A stretch of DNA of 64,000 nt from Marchantia polymorpha subsp. ruderalis (taxonomy: Eukaryota; Streptophyta; Marchantiopsida; Marchantiales; Marchantiaceae), in assembly GCA_037833965.1 (NCBI GenBank), contig AP031352.1:24718501-24782500 (forward strand), read 5' to 3'. Position numbers and translations under genes: made by a program. Below the pieces are notes generated by a model. The model saw only the letters and a program-made list of their open reading frames with translations, was not told where the DNA came from and did not search any database. Shown piece after piece: positions 18,128-29,215 of the stretch; the stretch's first letter is position 1, and each line of letters begins with the position of its first letter.

Positions 18128-20100
18128 TATAATGTATCAGGATCATTCTTAAGATGAGAATGCTTTGGAGGCGATGTCCTTTAATATGGCTGGTTGCCAA
18201 AGACCATCGTTAATTTTTTATCATTTTTTTAGTAAGCTCTTACCTTGGGCTTTAGACCTTCAGAAGATGTCAACGATGTGTTTCATCTACTTTTACCCAC
18301 CATATCTGATGCAAATTTACATATATCCCGATCCATTGTATGAGCTTGGCACTACGAACGCCCATGGAACTGTTGACAATTTTACATTAAGCAAGCACTT
18401 TCTTTGTGATAGATAAATGTTCATCACAAAAATGACTAAACCTCCGTAATTGTCATCTTTTGGAATTGTAGTTTGACTTTTAGCCTTGGTTGTTAATCTT
18501 GTGTTTGACAAAGTTTCTGTCACTTCGTACACACTTAAACTACATACTTCAAGAATCAGTATGAACCACAACAATCGGAAACCCTTGAAACCTGATTATG
18601 ACATGGCGTTTCTAGTCTAATCTGATTGATTTTGATACATAAAACATGTATAAAAGGAAAATTTATTATTTTCTGTGATGAATAATCCACTCAAACATAT
18701 TCAGATTTACCATGATCACACATCATAGATTATCAATAAACATTTGTCAGATCATTTGCGGGTAGAATATTTTTAAACATATTTGGGTAATTTTTCATTC
18801 TTTTATATGAAACCTTGTAAAGAATGTGTTCATCAACTACACCTAAAACTTTTGAAGAAAGTCTAACTCATAAAAATTATCCAACTTAACTAAATTTTAC
18901 AAGAAATGGAAAATAACTAAAAATTTGGAGAAAAAACTATTCCTAGTTTTTGGGGAGGATCTTCCGTGCTATTGCCTAGTGAATGTTGCATAAGCAAAAT
19001 GTTGATAACATGAGGGTTTTTTCTCTTTGTTGATATATATTGGATAGTTTTTGATGATTCCATTGTGGTAAATCTTTTATGACATAAAATTTTGCTTGAG
19101 TTTCATATATATATATATATATATATATTTCGAAATATGCATGTTTCTGCATCCAGTCAAAGTTGATTATCGATAAACAGTGTATCTTTTAGTCAAGTTG
19201 TTGATGTAAACTCCTGAAGTTTCTGATGGAATATAAAATCAGTACACTTCATACTAAACTGTGAGTTCGGAAGAAAATATTTGGTGAATACAGTGATTGA
19301 TTACAATTAAAAATTTTGAATATCACCATATATATAATCCATGATGAATCCCTTATAAACTATTCATATTAATAACTACTAGTTACTTCAACTGAAATTT
19401 TCGATATTAAGTTAGTGGGTAGAATCATCGATTTCAATCTTCTATACTTTGATGGAAGCAATCAAACATGATTAATATCAAACATTTTCTTGAAATTATT
19501 CTGGTTCAAAATTGAATGTATCGTTCAAAGCTATCACACACAATATAGCTTTGTGTGTTATATTAATAGAGTTTCCTTTCGGGAATATCGAGTTGTATAA
19601 GTAGATTTAACTCAGTACGATTTTAAGCGTCAAATTGATAAGATTAAATCGACAGAAAATAGTTTATATGGTGTAGATTATTTGCTGAGTAAACCCTTGG
19701 AGAACGTCTTCAATATGAAAACTTTTATCAATAGATCTGTTAAAACATACCCAATATTTGTGTTTAAATTATAAATGAAAACTAGGCAGTAAGGCAGGAT
19801 GGTATAAGAATAGGTTCAAACCACATGTATAAGTGTCATTTTGTGTCAACATAGGTTTTTTTTTTTTCAAAAAGAGTAAGATTGAGTAAAAGAGTATTAG
19901 TAATTTCAAACTTTTAGTACAAGAATACTACGAAGTACATTAAAAAGTGAATTTGGTAGTAGATGCGAAGGTAGGTTTAGTAGAATCCAAATTAGCTAAC
20001 TCTCTGTAGAAGTTAGTGTTTTTACTTGTAGGCAATAAAGTTGAATAAGATGAGTTATGATACACTAGAGTATATAATTCATAACTTTCTCAATTAATGG
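18128..20100. other. AT-rich DNA downstream of PRD1
   Basis: It holds the probable PRD1 3' untranslated region and then AT-rich intergenic DNA. No exon with family similarity was found. A short (AT)12 tract is listed separately. Confidence 0.5.
19105..19128. repeat. (AT)12 microsatellite
   Basis: Uninterrupted AT dinucleotides in AT-rich intergenic DNA. Confidence 0.95.
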
Positions 20101-20219
20101 GAATTTGCCTTAGGCAGGATCTCAATAGATAGAGCTTGGCGTGCTCGTTTGAACGAGCCCAAGAACATCAAAAACAGATACGTGAATACTAAGTTACGAG
20201 TGAAGGAAGTGGAGTACAT

Positions 20220-22868
20220 GGGAAGTCAAAACTGAAGAAGGGCCTTCAGCCTTCGCCTTCGAACTTCGGCGATAACACCTTCAGCGTTACAGCAGAAGGG
20301 CCTTTGGCAAAGGGCCTTCGGCATAGTGAAAGACGGCGCCTACCTGAAGGGAAATTTCAACACTCGTACCACCAATTCGCACAAGTTCACAATGTGGTTA
20401 GGGCGTCAAAATACATTAGTAGAAATGGGAGCTCTACGCCGACATTTTGCGAGAGTGCATTTGAGAATTGGGAGCTTAGTGAGGATTGCGAGTGAGAAAT
20501 TGAGAGCGTAGCAATGAAGCGAGCTTCGGGACTTCAATTGTCGGCATTGAATGTAACGGAATTTGGATTGAGAACGTATCGCCAAGAATTGATAGCTGTC
20601 AAGCTCAATTTCTTGCTATGGGGTTGGAATTGAATTTCCGTAGTAAATATGAAGGAGTAGTAGGAGGAACGCGCGTCGTACGCCGATGGGCTTCGCGCCA
20701 ACCCTGAGAGTTGGACAATTGAGCACTGGGCTCAAGTCTTGGAGCCGTGTGCAGGTGAGGAAGGTGATTACATCTACGACAGCTAGAGTGTGAAGGTGAC
20801 GCAGGCCGAAAAGAATACATTCGCGAAGTTATTCAAGACACCTCGCTTGTCCAAGAACTGATGGCAGATGACGAAGTATTGCGATCGGTTGAGACGCAAT
20901 GTGGCGGTGGCACTCATGCAGATTCTGCAACCGTCAAAACGACGTACATGACAACAGGACAAATCTGATTCATGGAACGCGCGGTGACGGGGAAGTCAAT
21001 TCATTGGGCTCGCTTTTTTTGGAGTACTAATCACAAAAAAGTCAAAAACATGTTCCAAGGATTATTGAACTACTTGTCACCGTTCTCCATCAATTTTTAT
21101 CGAGGTATGGGATTGCTGACTAAAGCAAAGCAGCGGAAATTTCCCCTCGAGAGTTAGATTGCAAGGTTAAACGACGAATGAGTGCTAGGAGGTAGTGAAG
21201 TTGCCAGCCAGGAGGACAACAATGAACATGCACCACCTTTGGCCGAAGTTTACAAGTCGGAAGACTACATTGCGGAACAAGCAAACAAGCGACGGAAATT
21301 GCTGAGTTCGTTGGCTTCAGATGTGGTGGGTCGATGTGCAGGAATGCTGGCCAGATGACCACTTCCTACGCGGATGAGAACAGCGAATATGCATTCTCGT
21401 AGTAAGATGAAGGCACGACGCCAACGGAGAAAGGAAGAGGATAGTACAGAGTGTAGCGCAGCAACTTCGCAACATCAAGTGACTTCGGCGGAATGGGCTT
21501 AAATGGAAGTGCGGGATGCGGGAACAAAAAACGAATGGTCTTTGGAGTGGGGTCCTTTGGACGTGCCCATGAATGGTCTGTTGGAGGAAGGAGAAGAACG
21601 AGAAGATGAGACCGAGACAGAACCTTCGGGTCAATGTCTTCGTCCTTCGAAACAACCACCAGCGCCTTCGGCCGAAGATCTTCAGCCTTCGGGCAAGTAA
21701 ACTTCAAATGTGCATGCAGAGTTGGAAGAGCCGGCGGTAGAGCCAAATTCTGTCGAAGAACTTCTAGACAGAGTGGTGCGGAAGTGGAGAGGACTGCTAA
21801 GGAGCAACTGACAATACCTTCATGTCAAATGTCTTCAGGTACAGTTAGTTTTGATTGCGGCTATGGGCCTTCGGTTGAGGAACCAAAGACGACAGAGCTT
21901 AGTATAGCTCATATTTTGAGTGAAAGGATAGTTCCCTTACTCAGATATTTAGATGGGAAGATGGCGAAGTACGCGGAGCCAAAATTAGCAGGATCCTATG
22001 TAGAGTTAATGCGTAGTAGGACAAAGGCGAAGGTGGCAGCAGCTGCGAAGGTAGCAGAAACAGTGGCGAGCTTAACTTCTAAGTGTGCGACCGTGACGGC
22101 TACCTTGCTGAAGCGGGATGAGCAACTTCAAATGAAGGAGTTGGAGTGTGCGGAACTTCGGCGTAAGCTAGCGGCAGAGGAGTACCTTCATACGAAGAAG
22201 GAGCTTGAGTGCAAGGCCCTTCGGGTCGACATCACTAATGCGCAGAAGTTAACGGTGGAAATTTGTAAAAAATTGAAATTGTCTCGGAAAAGATTTGAGA
22301 GAGAATTCAAGCACACGGAGTAGCTAACGGTGAATATGCGGCACGTGATCAATCGCATGCTGCCAAATTAGCTCTTAAGGCGAAGGAATTGGCTAATTGC
22401 GAAGTGGCCCAAACTTTGGAGTTAGAGCGTGGGAAGTAATTAGACGCAAATTGCAGCAAATTGCGTTCTCAACTATCAGCAGTTGAGTAGCAGTTGGTTG
22501 TAGCTCGAGCAAAATTGATGGAGACGGAGGCGACAGTCCAGCAGTTGGAACAGTTGACGGATGTTACGTTGCGTGCAAGGATAGAGCGATGTATTCGCAG
22601 TTATATGGAATGGTAGATCCAGATCACAAAGTGGATGAAATTGGAAGAGCTAGAGTATCAAGTGAAGGGATTGGGAGCCAATGGAGCTGCAGGACATTGG
22701 CAGTTAGGTAGAATGATCAGTTTGTTCATCTCTGGTCTAGAGGAGATGAAGGAAAATCTAGAGTTAGAGCTTTCAACAGTTTTAAGTAGGATATGAGTAG
22801 ACAATAACTCTGCGAGCGTGGCAACTGCCGCATTTGCGGATTCGCACATGATGAGAGCTCGCAACTAG
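20220..22868 (+). pseudogene. Decayed copy of a coiled-coil repeat-family protein (Marchantia-type)
   Basis: Several plus-strand frames together resemble a large coiled-coil protein family that I recall as abundant among predicted Marchantia proteins; function unknown. Recognisable parts are EEPAVEPNSVEELLDRVV (about 21725-21783), SERIVPLLRYLDGKMAKYAE (about 21921-21980) and a long Ala/Glu/Lys/Leu-rich coiled coil with KVAAAAKVAETVASLTSKCA and LECAELRRKLAAEEY. The copy is broken: the frame changes near 21780-21840 and again by one base at 22320, where the homologous reading resumes at 22323. That frame then runs 181 codons with stops at 22437 (TAA), 22488 (TAG), 22614 (TAG) and 22794 (TGA), before a TAG at 22866. 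CTTCGG/CCTTCG motifs are dense here. The left limit is uncertain. Its spread in the genome suggests a mobile-element origin, which is inference. Confidence 0.7.
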
Positions 22869-24130
22869 CGGATGATGACTCCGGGTGTTCGTTGTGAATA
22901 AAGAGGCCCAAGGTTCTGCCTTGGGGGGGCTTTTCTATGAGTCAATCTTTAGATATAAGATTGCATTCCTCTGCGCGTTCGTGAGTTGTGCGTTTTGTCA
23001 TTGTGCGCGAGTTGCTTCAGTTTGTCAAAGATACTACGTCTGAAATATAGAGTCTAATTCGGATGTTTTGAGTGGTGCATAGTGTAGCTCAGAAAATTTG
23101 TACATTGGAAGCTCGGTGCAGTCGGCTAAATCTACAATTTTGGAAAGTTCCCGAATGTCAATTGCAAAGTCGCTTGTAATTTCTGTGGGGATCTATTAGA
23201 TGAATTTCAGGATTTGGTTGTGATTTCACCGTGCAATGAATCGCCTTTGGCCTTAGCAATTGCAGATGCTTCTGGTAGTGACATGTGCATGAGAAGTAAA
23301 ATTCTTTAATATAATGTTAATTTAAGCCAGTAATTGAATCTCTGGTGTTGTTTTTATCCTCGTGGTATCGGATCTTTAACATTATGTTCCATTTTGATAT
23401 TTATCTGTTATTACACGTTCATAGTGTAAAGTTTATACAGTGAATTTTCAAATTATTTCAAAAGAATAATTGTGATATGTTTTCAAAGGTTTCCAAATTT
23501 TGGTAGGCAAAATTTTTAGGCATCTTACATGTGCTTCTTCATTTCATTGAAACTCTCTAGCTTCCTATAAACATTATTTCATGACTTAAGTTTAAAATTA
23601 TATTTCATTATTAACATTTAGTTTATTCTCTCCCCTTGAGAGGAAATTAATGGCTAAATTTTATCTGTGAATAATATTATCTTGTATACACATTTAAAAT
23701 TCAAAGGTTTCAGATCATCCCACTCTTGGACTCTTCGGAAATCAAAATGAAATTCTTCTATTTTCTTGTATCTTACTGTTTTAACTTTGATATCTGTTCG
23801 TTTAACCTGCTTGATAAAATTGAAATACTGTCACATACATGTGACATAAAGTGCATATGTGTATAAAGGTTTTAATGTCATGATAGTGCAAGAGACATAT
23901 CTTTGCAACAGGTCTCATCATATGCAACTACATTGAAATAATTTAAATGGACATTGTTGAGAAATGAAACTTTTCTGTATGCAATGATGTCTAATATATA
24001 TTTTATTTTGAAATAGACTGAATAATCCAATTTTGATGAACTTTTGTGGAAAAAATAATAATTGCATTTCCCTGTTTATAATTTAATTTTATATGCATGG
24101 TAAAATATTAATGTAAAGGTTTTTGGATCT
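22869..24130. other. Downstream flank of the pseudogene, then AT-rich DNA
   Basis: Just after the pseudogene, 22898-22935 holds AATAAAG followed by a short fold-back built from CCCAAGG and CCTTGGG, possibly an old 3' end. From about 23290 the sequence is AT-rich and shows nothing else. Confidence 0.4.
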
Positions 24131-24163
24131 CAAAAGGGGCAAACTTAAATCTTTTTTCTCTAG

Positions 24164-24351
24164 ATCCGATGTGTTATAGAATTGGAGGGACCCAACCTAC
24201 CGAATCCAGCAAGGCAAGCGAGGTTCCTTCACTACCTGTCTTGGAGTCAGAGATGATTTTTGCGCCCATTCTAGACTCTGATATCCACGAAATGGTGGCC
24301 ATTCCTAAAGCTAGTGGACAAGGATCTCGAATTCGAGCGTGCATCTACTGA
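24164..24351 (+). other. Exon-like open frame of unknown identity
   Basis: A strong acceptor (CTTTTTTCTCTAG, ending 24163) precedes an open frame reading PMCYRIGGTQPTESS and ending with TGA at 24349-24351. Base composition rises in G+C here. No family was recognised, and none of the three phases gives a continuation that looks like PRD1. It could be a terminal exon of an unrecognised gene or chance. Confidence 0.2.
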
Positions 24352-24798
24352 TTGCAAGGTAGGGGTTTCAATTCCCTCTACTGGCGTTTTGTGTGATTTG
24401 CGACCATTTTAATTTCTGTGTGCGCGATAACGAAGACCATTTAAGTTTTGAAGCATGCCGAAACGTATTTACCAATAAATGAAATGTAGGATGCACCGGC
24501 ATAACAGAAACTCACGAACCAAGGTCTGCACGTACTCCGGCTCCTCAGTGTCCTCTAACAACGGTCCCGCCCCTACCGCATAAATGAGAGAGTCATTCAA
24601 CTCCCCCAAGGTTGTGTAAAACCTTTCAAATCTCATGTGACATATGAAAGCTTTCAAGAGTTCAGAGTTATAATTTCTATGGATAAACTTTTATGGTAAA
24701 ATTATCCATGATGTAAAAATGAAATGTTTACTTTCACAAAACGGAGAGGAGAGAAGTTCTTTTCTTGCGCCGTTTTCTCAAAATCAAAAGAAGCCAAA

Positions 24799-24840
24799 AC
24801 AAATGTCGAAGGGCTTCAGCCAATGCCCTTCGACATTTGT
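24799..24840. repeat. Perfect 16-bp inverted repeat with 10-nt loop
   Basis: ACAAATGTCGAAGGGC (24799-24814) pairs exactly with 24825-24840 around the loop TTCAGCCAAT. The GAAGGGCTTCAGCC core resembles the CCTTCG/CTTCGG-rich sequence of the coiled-coil family copy at 20220-22868, so it may belong to the same repeat family. It could form a stable hairpin. Confidence 0.9.
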
Positions 24841-25712
24841 TCCACCTTTGGGTTCACCCATTCAGTGTTCAGTGATCAGCTTCTGACAAGTGAATCACGC
24901 CTTCGAGGAGGTGTCAAACGCATGAGGGTGAGATATGCGAATATTGTTGACGCGGGCCCTAACAGTCTGACCAGTCCCGGATTCACAAGCGAGCGGATCT
25001 CAAGCTCTTTACTCGAAGCCAGGAAGCTGAAACTTGCAGTCACGTGTTGAAAGCTGCAGTGCACGTCTCTGTTGGTCCATGAAAAGTGAGCGTAGAGCTA
25101 AATGGAAGGAAGGCTCGATTGCAGGCAATGAATGTTAGGAGGATATTACAACCCGGCTACAATGAAATGCTCCTCATGGAGTGGTACACGCTTTCCCCAT
25201 GCAGCGTTGATGATACAAGTCTGGTCAGCACATGGAAACTCGATAGATCTCTGAGCTCAAGCGGACCGGTACGAGGAATCGAATCATCAATCGACGACGA
25301 TCAACTGGACGAGCTTCGCGCATCCGAAGCTTCTTGCTCGAACCTGTGAAGGATCGCTTTACCTCCCTCATTATTGCAATCGCGTGTGTCTGAGACCTGG
25401 AAGTTGGAACTCAGTTATTGCAACCTGCAGCACTGAAGCTCGCTCAAGTTCCCAACATATTCTCCTCGCGGCAACGAACAAACAGGCCAGAAGTCTGAGG
25501 GCCATGTACACTGGCCTCGTAGACGACGAAAATCGCCTGCTGATTGGATGTTATGTTCCCGGCACTACATCATCATCACCACCCGAGGTTGTTTTTCGGT
25601 CTCGTCAACGTTCGGTCATGAGTTCAGATGGTTCGCCACTTGCTGCAAGCTAAGCCGTGACGAAGCTTGGCTTGCGAAGTTAGTTTGTTGCTGGACTGTT
25701 CAAACCCAGCAC

Positions 25713-25734
25713 GGACTGGACTGGACTGGACTGG
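25713..25734. repeat. (GGACT)n short tandem repeat
   Basis: Four copies of the pentamer GGACT, in a GC-moderate intergenic stretch. Confidence 0.8.
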
Positions 25735-26025
25735 CATTCGGTTGCGCACTGTGGTTCTTTTGGTCATCCACCTTCACCTTCAAGTTCTCCTCTCTTTATT
25801 GTCCCATGCCCTGCCGAGTTTTTTAGTCGGTCAATACCATTGAAGAAATCTCCACTGTTCGGTGGATCTCCCATCGAGAATCGGATCAGCGTTGGTCGCA
25901 GAGCTGAGGCCAACTAGCCAGCCCGCCCGCCCTTGTATGTACGATATCCCCATCCACTGTGACTGATTGAGCCTCCGCGAATCAGGGTGTTTGTGCTTGA
26001 CTGCTCTAGTTTAGTTCAATCGGCC

Positions 26026-26028
<3 letters not shown>

Positions 26029-26058
<30 letters not shown>
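26029..26058. repeat. (CT)15 microsatellite
   Basis: Uninterrupted CT dinucleotides followed directly by GCGCGCGG. Plant promoters and 5' leaders often hold such tracts, but no gene is assigned here. Confidence 0.95.
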
Positions 26059-26060
<2 letters not shown>

Positions 26061-28000
26061 GCGCGGATTATGAAAGCTCTACTCTTCAGGGCGTTCTGCA
26101 ACCACTCCGGTACAGGAAATATGATCTTAATCTTAGAAACCGTGCAAACTACTTAATCTTCCCACAGCCTCTCTCTAGCGCTGTATGATGATCGCAGTAT
26201 TCAGAGTTTCAAAATGGGAGCTCGTGATTCCGTTGTTAGGAATAGCCCACTTGAGAAACAGTCTCCCAACAAAACCGTGCAGCGGACGCACACAAGTGCG
26301 TAACGAACGACCAGAGGCATGATTTCTGGGTAGCCTGGCGTAGCTTCTAGATCTATTGATCTGGGAATCGCCGAAGATATGAGTGGGTATGTGGGGATAA
26401 CAATGATCAAGAAGCTGCCCAGGGAAATGTCGTAAAGCGACACACAGAGCACGAGACCTCGAACGGAGTCCACAGCCATTACGTTGTAAAACGCGTTGCC
26501 TGCAGTGGCCTCAGCGGTATGCTCGGCTCGGCTGCAGCAGAGGCTGAGTCAGGCACGTTGAGCAGTCATCTCGTCGTCGGTTGATAATCAGATATGGAGG
26601 GAACTATGCCCCGGGGCTCGTAAAAAGTAGACGTCGACGCAGAGGCAGGAGCGAAAGCGTGTGCCGCACATGGCTCTCGATGCTGTCTCAACCAAAAGGC
26701 AAATACCATCAACCTTTGACTTTTTCGTACGTCCTTTTTTCCCACTGCTCCGTGTGCTAACACAATAAGTGCACCGCTCTGAAAGATTCCCATCCCTTCA
26801 AAACTCTGACACTGCGTAGCCTAAATAGAGTCTCGAGCTCCTGGCCTGGAGGAGACAATTCAATCCAGAGTCCCAACTTGTCAACAGAAAAAATCTTTCT
26901 TCCCCACGGTCCACTGCCGAGCCAAGGTCGGATAACGGTGTGACGTTTGCAATCGACTTCTGACACAAGCCATGTACGTCGATGCAGACGTTTCTACAAC
27001 TAATCCTGCTGCATAGGGACAGCTGAACAATCAATCAGGTATTGATCAGAGCCGGGACTGTATTGACATTCATGGAGGGTCAGATCTGCGTGCGGTGCAC
27101 ATGGCTCTTCTGTTGAGCACAGGTAGCCTGCTTTGAAGATTTTTGACTTCCCATGTACTGCTGCACTCGTTCCGAGGTGTCAGTGAGTTTCCGCACCTCT
27201 AGATTATTCCTCTTCTCTGGAGTTCTGCCGAATCCAGTCCAGAAGCAGTAGCCCGAAGGTTACACCCGCAGCTGAACTAGGATCGGATAATTTCACCCAA
27301 ATGCGAGACACACTTCCGTGTTGTAGTAACCACTGAAATCACGCGTGATGATTGCAGTGTCTTAACTGTGCCAATTGAACTCGTGAACCTTGCAGAAGCT
27401 TGACCTTCTCGGTTTGTCGGCGTTTAAGAATTGTTATTCGGACAGTGTTCAGAATGTTTTGCATCTGTCCGTTACAGAACTCTATGAGTTGCAACTAGAG
27501 CAGCTTACACAACCTCGACCTTAAGTTCTCAAAGAAGTAGCTTATGCAGCCACGGGCCCGAATAGTTACACGCTTCCATACACTTCGGGTCGTGTTGGTG
27601 GCCCCACCGAGGATCGAGGAATAACTTTGTTTCCTGGGCTTCAGGAATCTTTGCCCTGGCAACAAATAGCTGCCTATCCAATTCTCAAGTAGTGCACGTG
27701 CTCTGCAAGCTCCAACTATCGAAACTTACTCTCGTGTGGACGAGACTTGCCGACTAAAAATTCAATTGCAGTTATTATGTCGACTCGATTCATACAGGCC
27801 GCCTTTTCTGATCTTCTTCGTGGCCCTTCCAACTTACTTCGCTCCGCTCCTTCATCCTCGCATCAACTTCTAAGTTTCGCGCACAACCCGATATAAGTTG
27901 CCTCGGTCAACCCTTTGGCAAGGAAATATGTCAGCCATTTAGCAAAAAGGCGTTTAACCTATAAATGAGATTTTAATGCCTACGATTACAAAAAATCACG

Positions 28001-29215
28001 ATGAAAAAGTGCTCAGAAGTATCACAGTGAAAACTGGTCTTACACCAATGTCCTCATTCATGGTCCTGGACAGGCTTGACCCAATGAATGTATTGACAAA
28101 TGCTTTAGTACATGGCCATCTCCAGCCGTCAACTGCGTGAAAGTGGAAACTCTTGTATAGTCCAAATTGAAGCACTTATCGGCAGGTGATGAATGAGAAG
28201 CTCTAAAAAGAAAGAGATCAGCTGTACTACGACTCTCATCCCAATTTCGTACTTGAGTGGGATGATTAGTATAGGGCAATATACTGCTAAACAAGCCATA
28301 CATACAGATTTTGCTGCAAGCAGTTCTCAGTCCAGTTTGAAATCATGCAGGCAAGTAACTACTATTCCGAAAGACAACTAATTCAACCAATCAAGAATGA
28401 TAATGTAGCAACTTGAGCAAAGTCATGGAAAGGAGATTGCTGAATGGGCCTATACCATGGAAAGGAGTGCCAGCTGCAATTATGTCGGATGCTCCCATCA
28501 TCCTACTTCAAAATTATCAACCAAGAGTATGCCCCACGCTAAACGTTGAAGGATCACCAAACTAGACTTAAAACGATCTAGAGAAAATTTTTAAACGTGA
28601 AAGCGCTACAAATACCCGAAGGGTCTATATCCCAAGAAGCGTTACAACTTTCCTCACTGAGATAAAGCTTATGTGAGCAGTTCCATAGACCTGGTTGCAC
28701 AGCAGCTAATGTTACATAGGAAAACCGTACTTTGGTGAGTGGCATCACCAGAAACTGGAGAGAAGATATCCATCGAATCTTGTAAACAAGCAGCAATATT
28801 CAGGTAGAATAACAGACCAGGAGTCTGGATCACGTAAGTCATTGTAAGCACGCGAGAAATCTGATGACAAATACTCTGCAGGCCGGTAGAAAAAATCGGA
28901 GACGAGAACAATCAACTGATACGAACCTATGTTTGCAGCGCAGCTGAGAAACGTGTCCTTATGATACATCTTTGCTGCTTTGGAAGATCTTTCATGCACT
29001 TGGGATACCTTTCAGTTGCTGGTGCTGACTGCTGTGTTGCAACTCATCGTAAGGTCTTGTCTCCTGTTGCCGCGGGATCGTTTGATAGCTTCAAGGCGAT
29101 GAGAGGCATCCACAAACGCTCTGACCTTAGCCAGCCGACCTCACTCTGAGAAGGTGAGGTCGTTTGCCACAAAAGATCATACTAAATTAAGACTAATTGA
29201 CAAGCCAACCCAGTT
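28001..29215 (-). other. Downstream flank and probable 3' untranslated region of VPS24
   Basis: This lies directly after the VPS24 stop codon on the minus strand. Open frames in it (for example minus 28578-28796 and 28669-28911) are short and overlap. None resembles a protein family or carries a consensus splice junction into VPS24. The polyadenylation site could not be fixed. Confidence 0.4.

Larger units (their letters stand above)
24352..28000. other. Intergenic DNA of moderate G+C without a recognised gene
   Basis: Several short open frames occur on both strands. One, minus 26201-26479 (92 codons), encodes two hydrophobic stretches (LVLCVSLYDISLGSFLIIVI and a second one), but it has no recognisable family and no obvious splice partner. 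It contains a palindrome, a GGACT repeat and a CT repeat, listed separately. I cannot support a gene here. Confidence 0.4.

Noticed and set aside
24300..24400. tRNA-like 3' half (AGGGGTTTCAATTCCCT)
   Set aside because: The loop does not match the TTCRA consensus and no matching acceptor stem or anticodon arm lies upstream.
25965..25990. miR171-like start (TGATTGAGCC)
   Set aside because: Only ten bases match, the rest differs, and no fold-back arm was seen.
26201..26479. Minus open frame of 92 codons with hydrophobic stretches
   Set aside because: No family similarity or splice partner; it is kept only as a remark in the intergenic entry.
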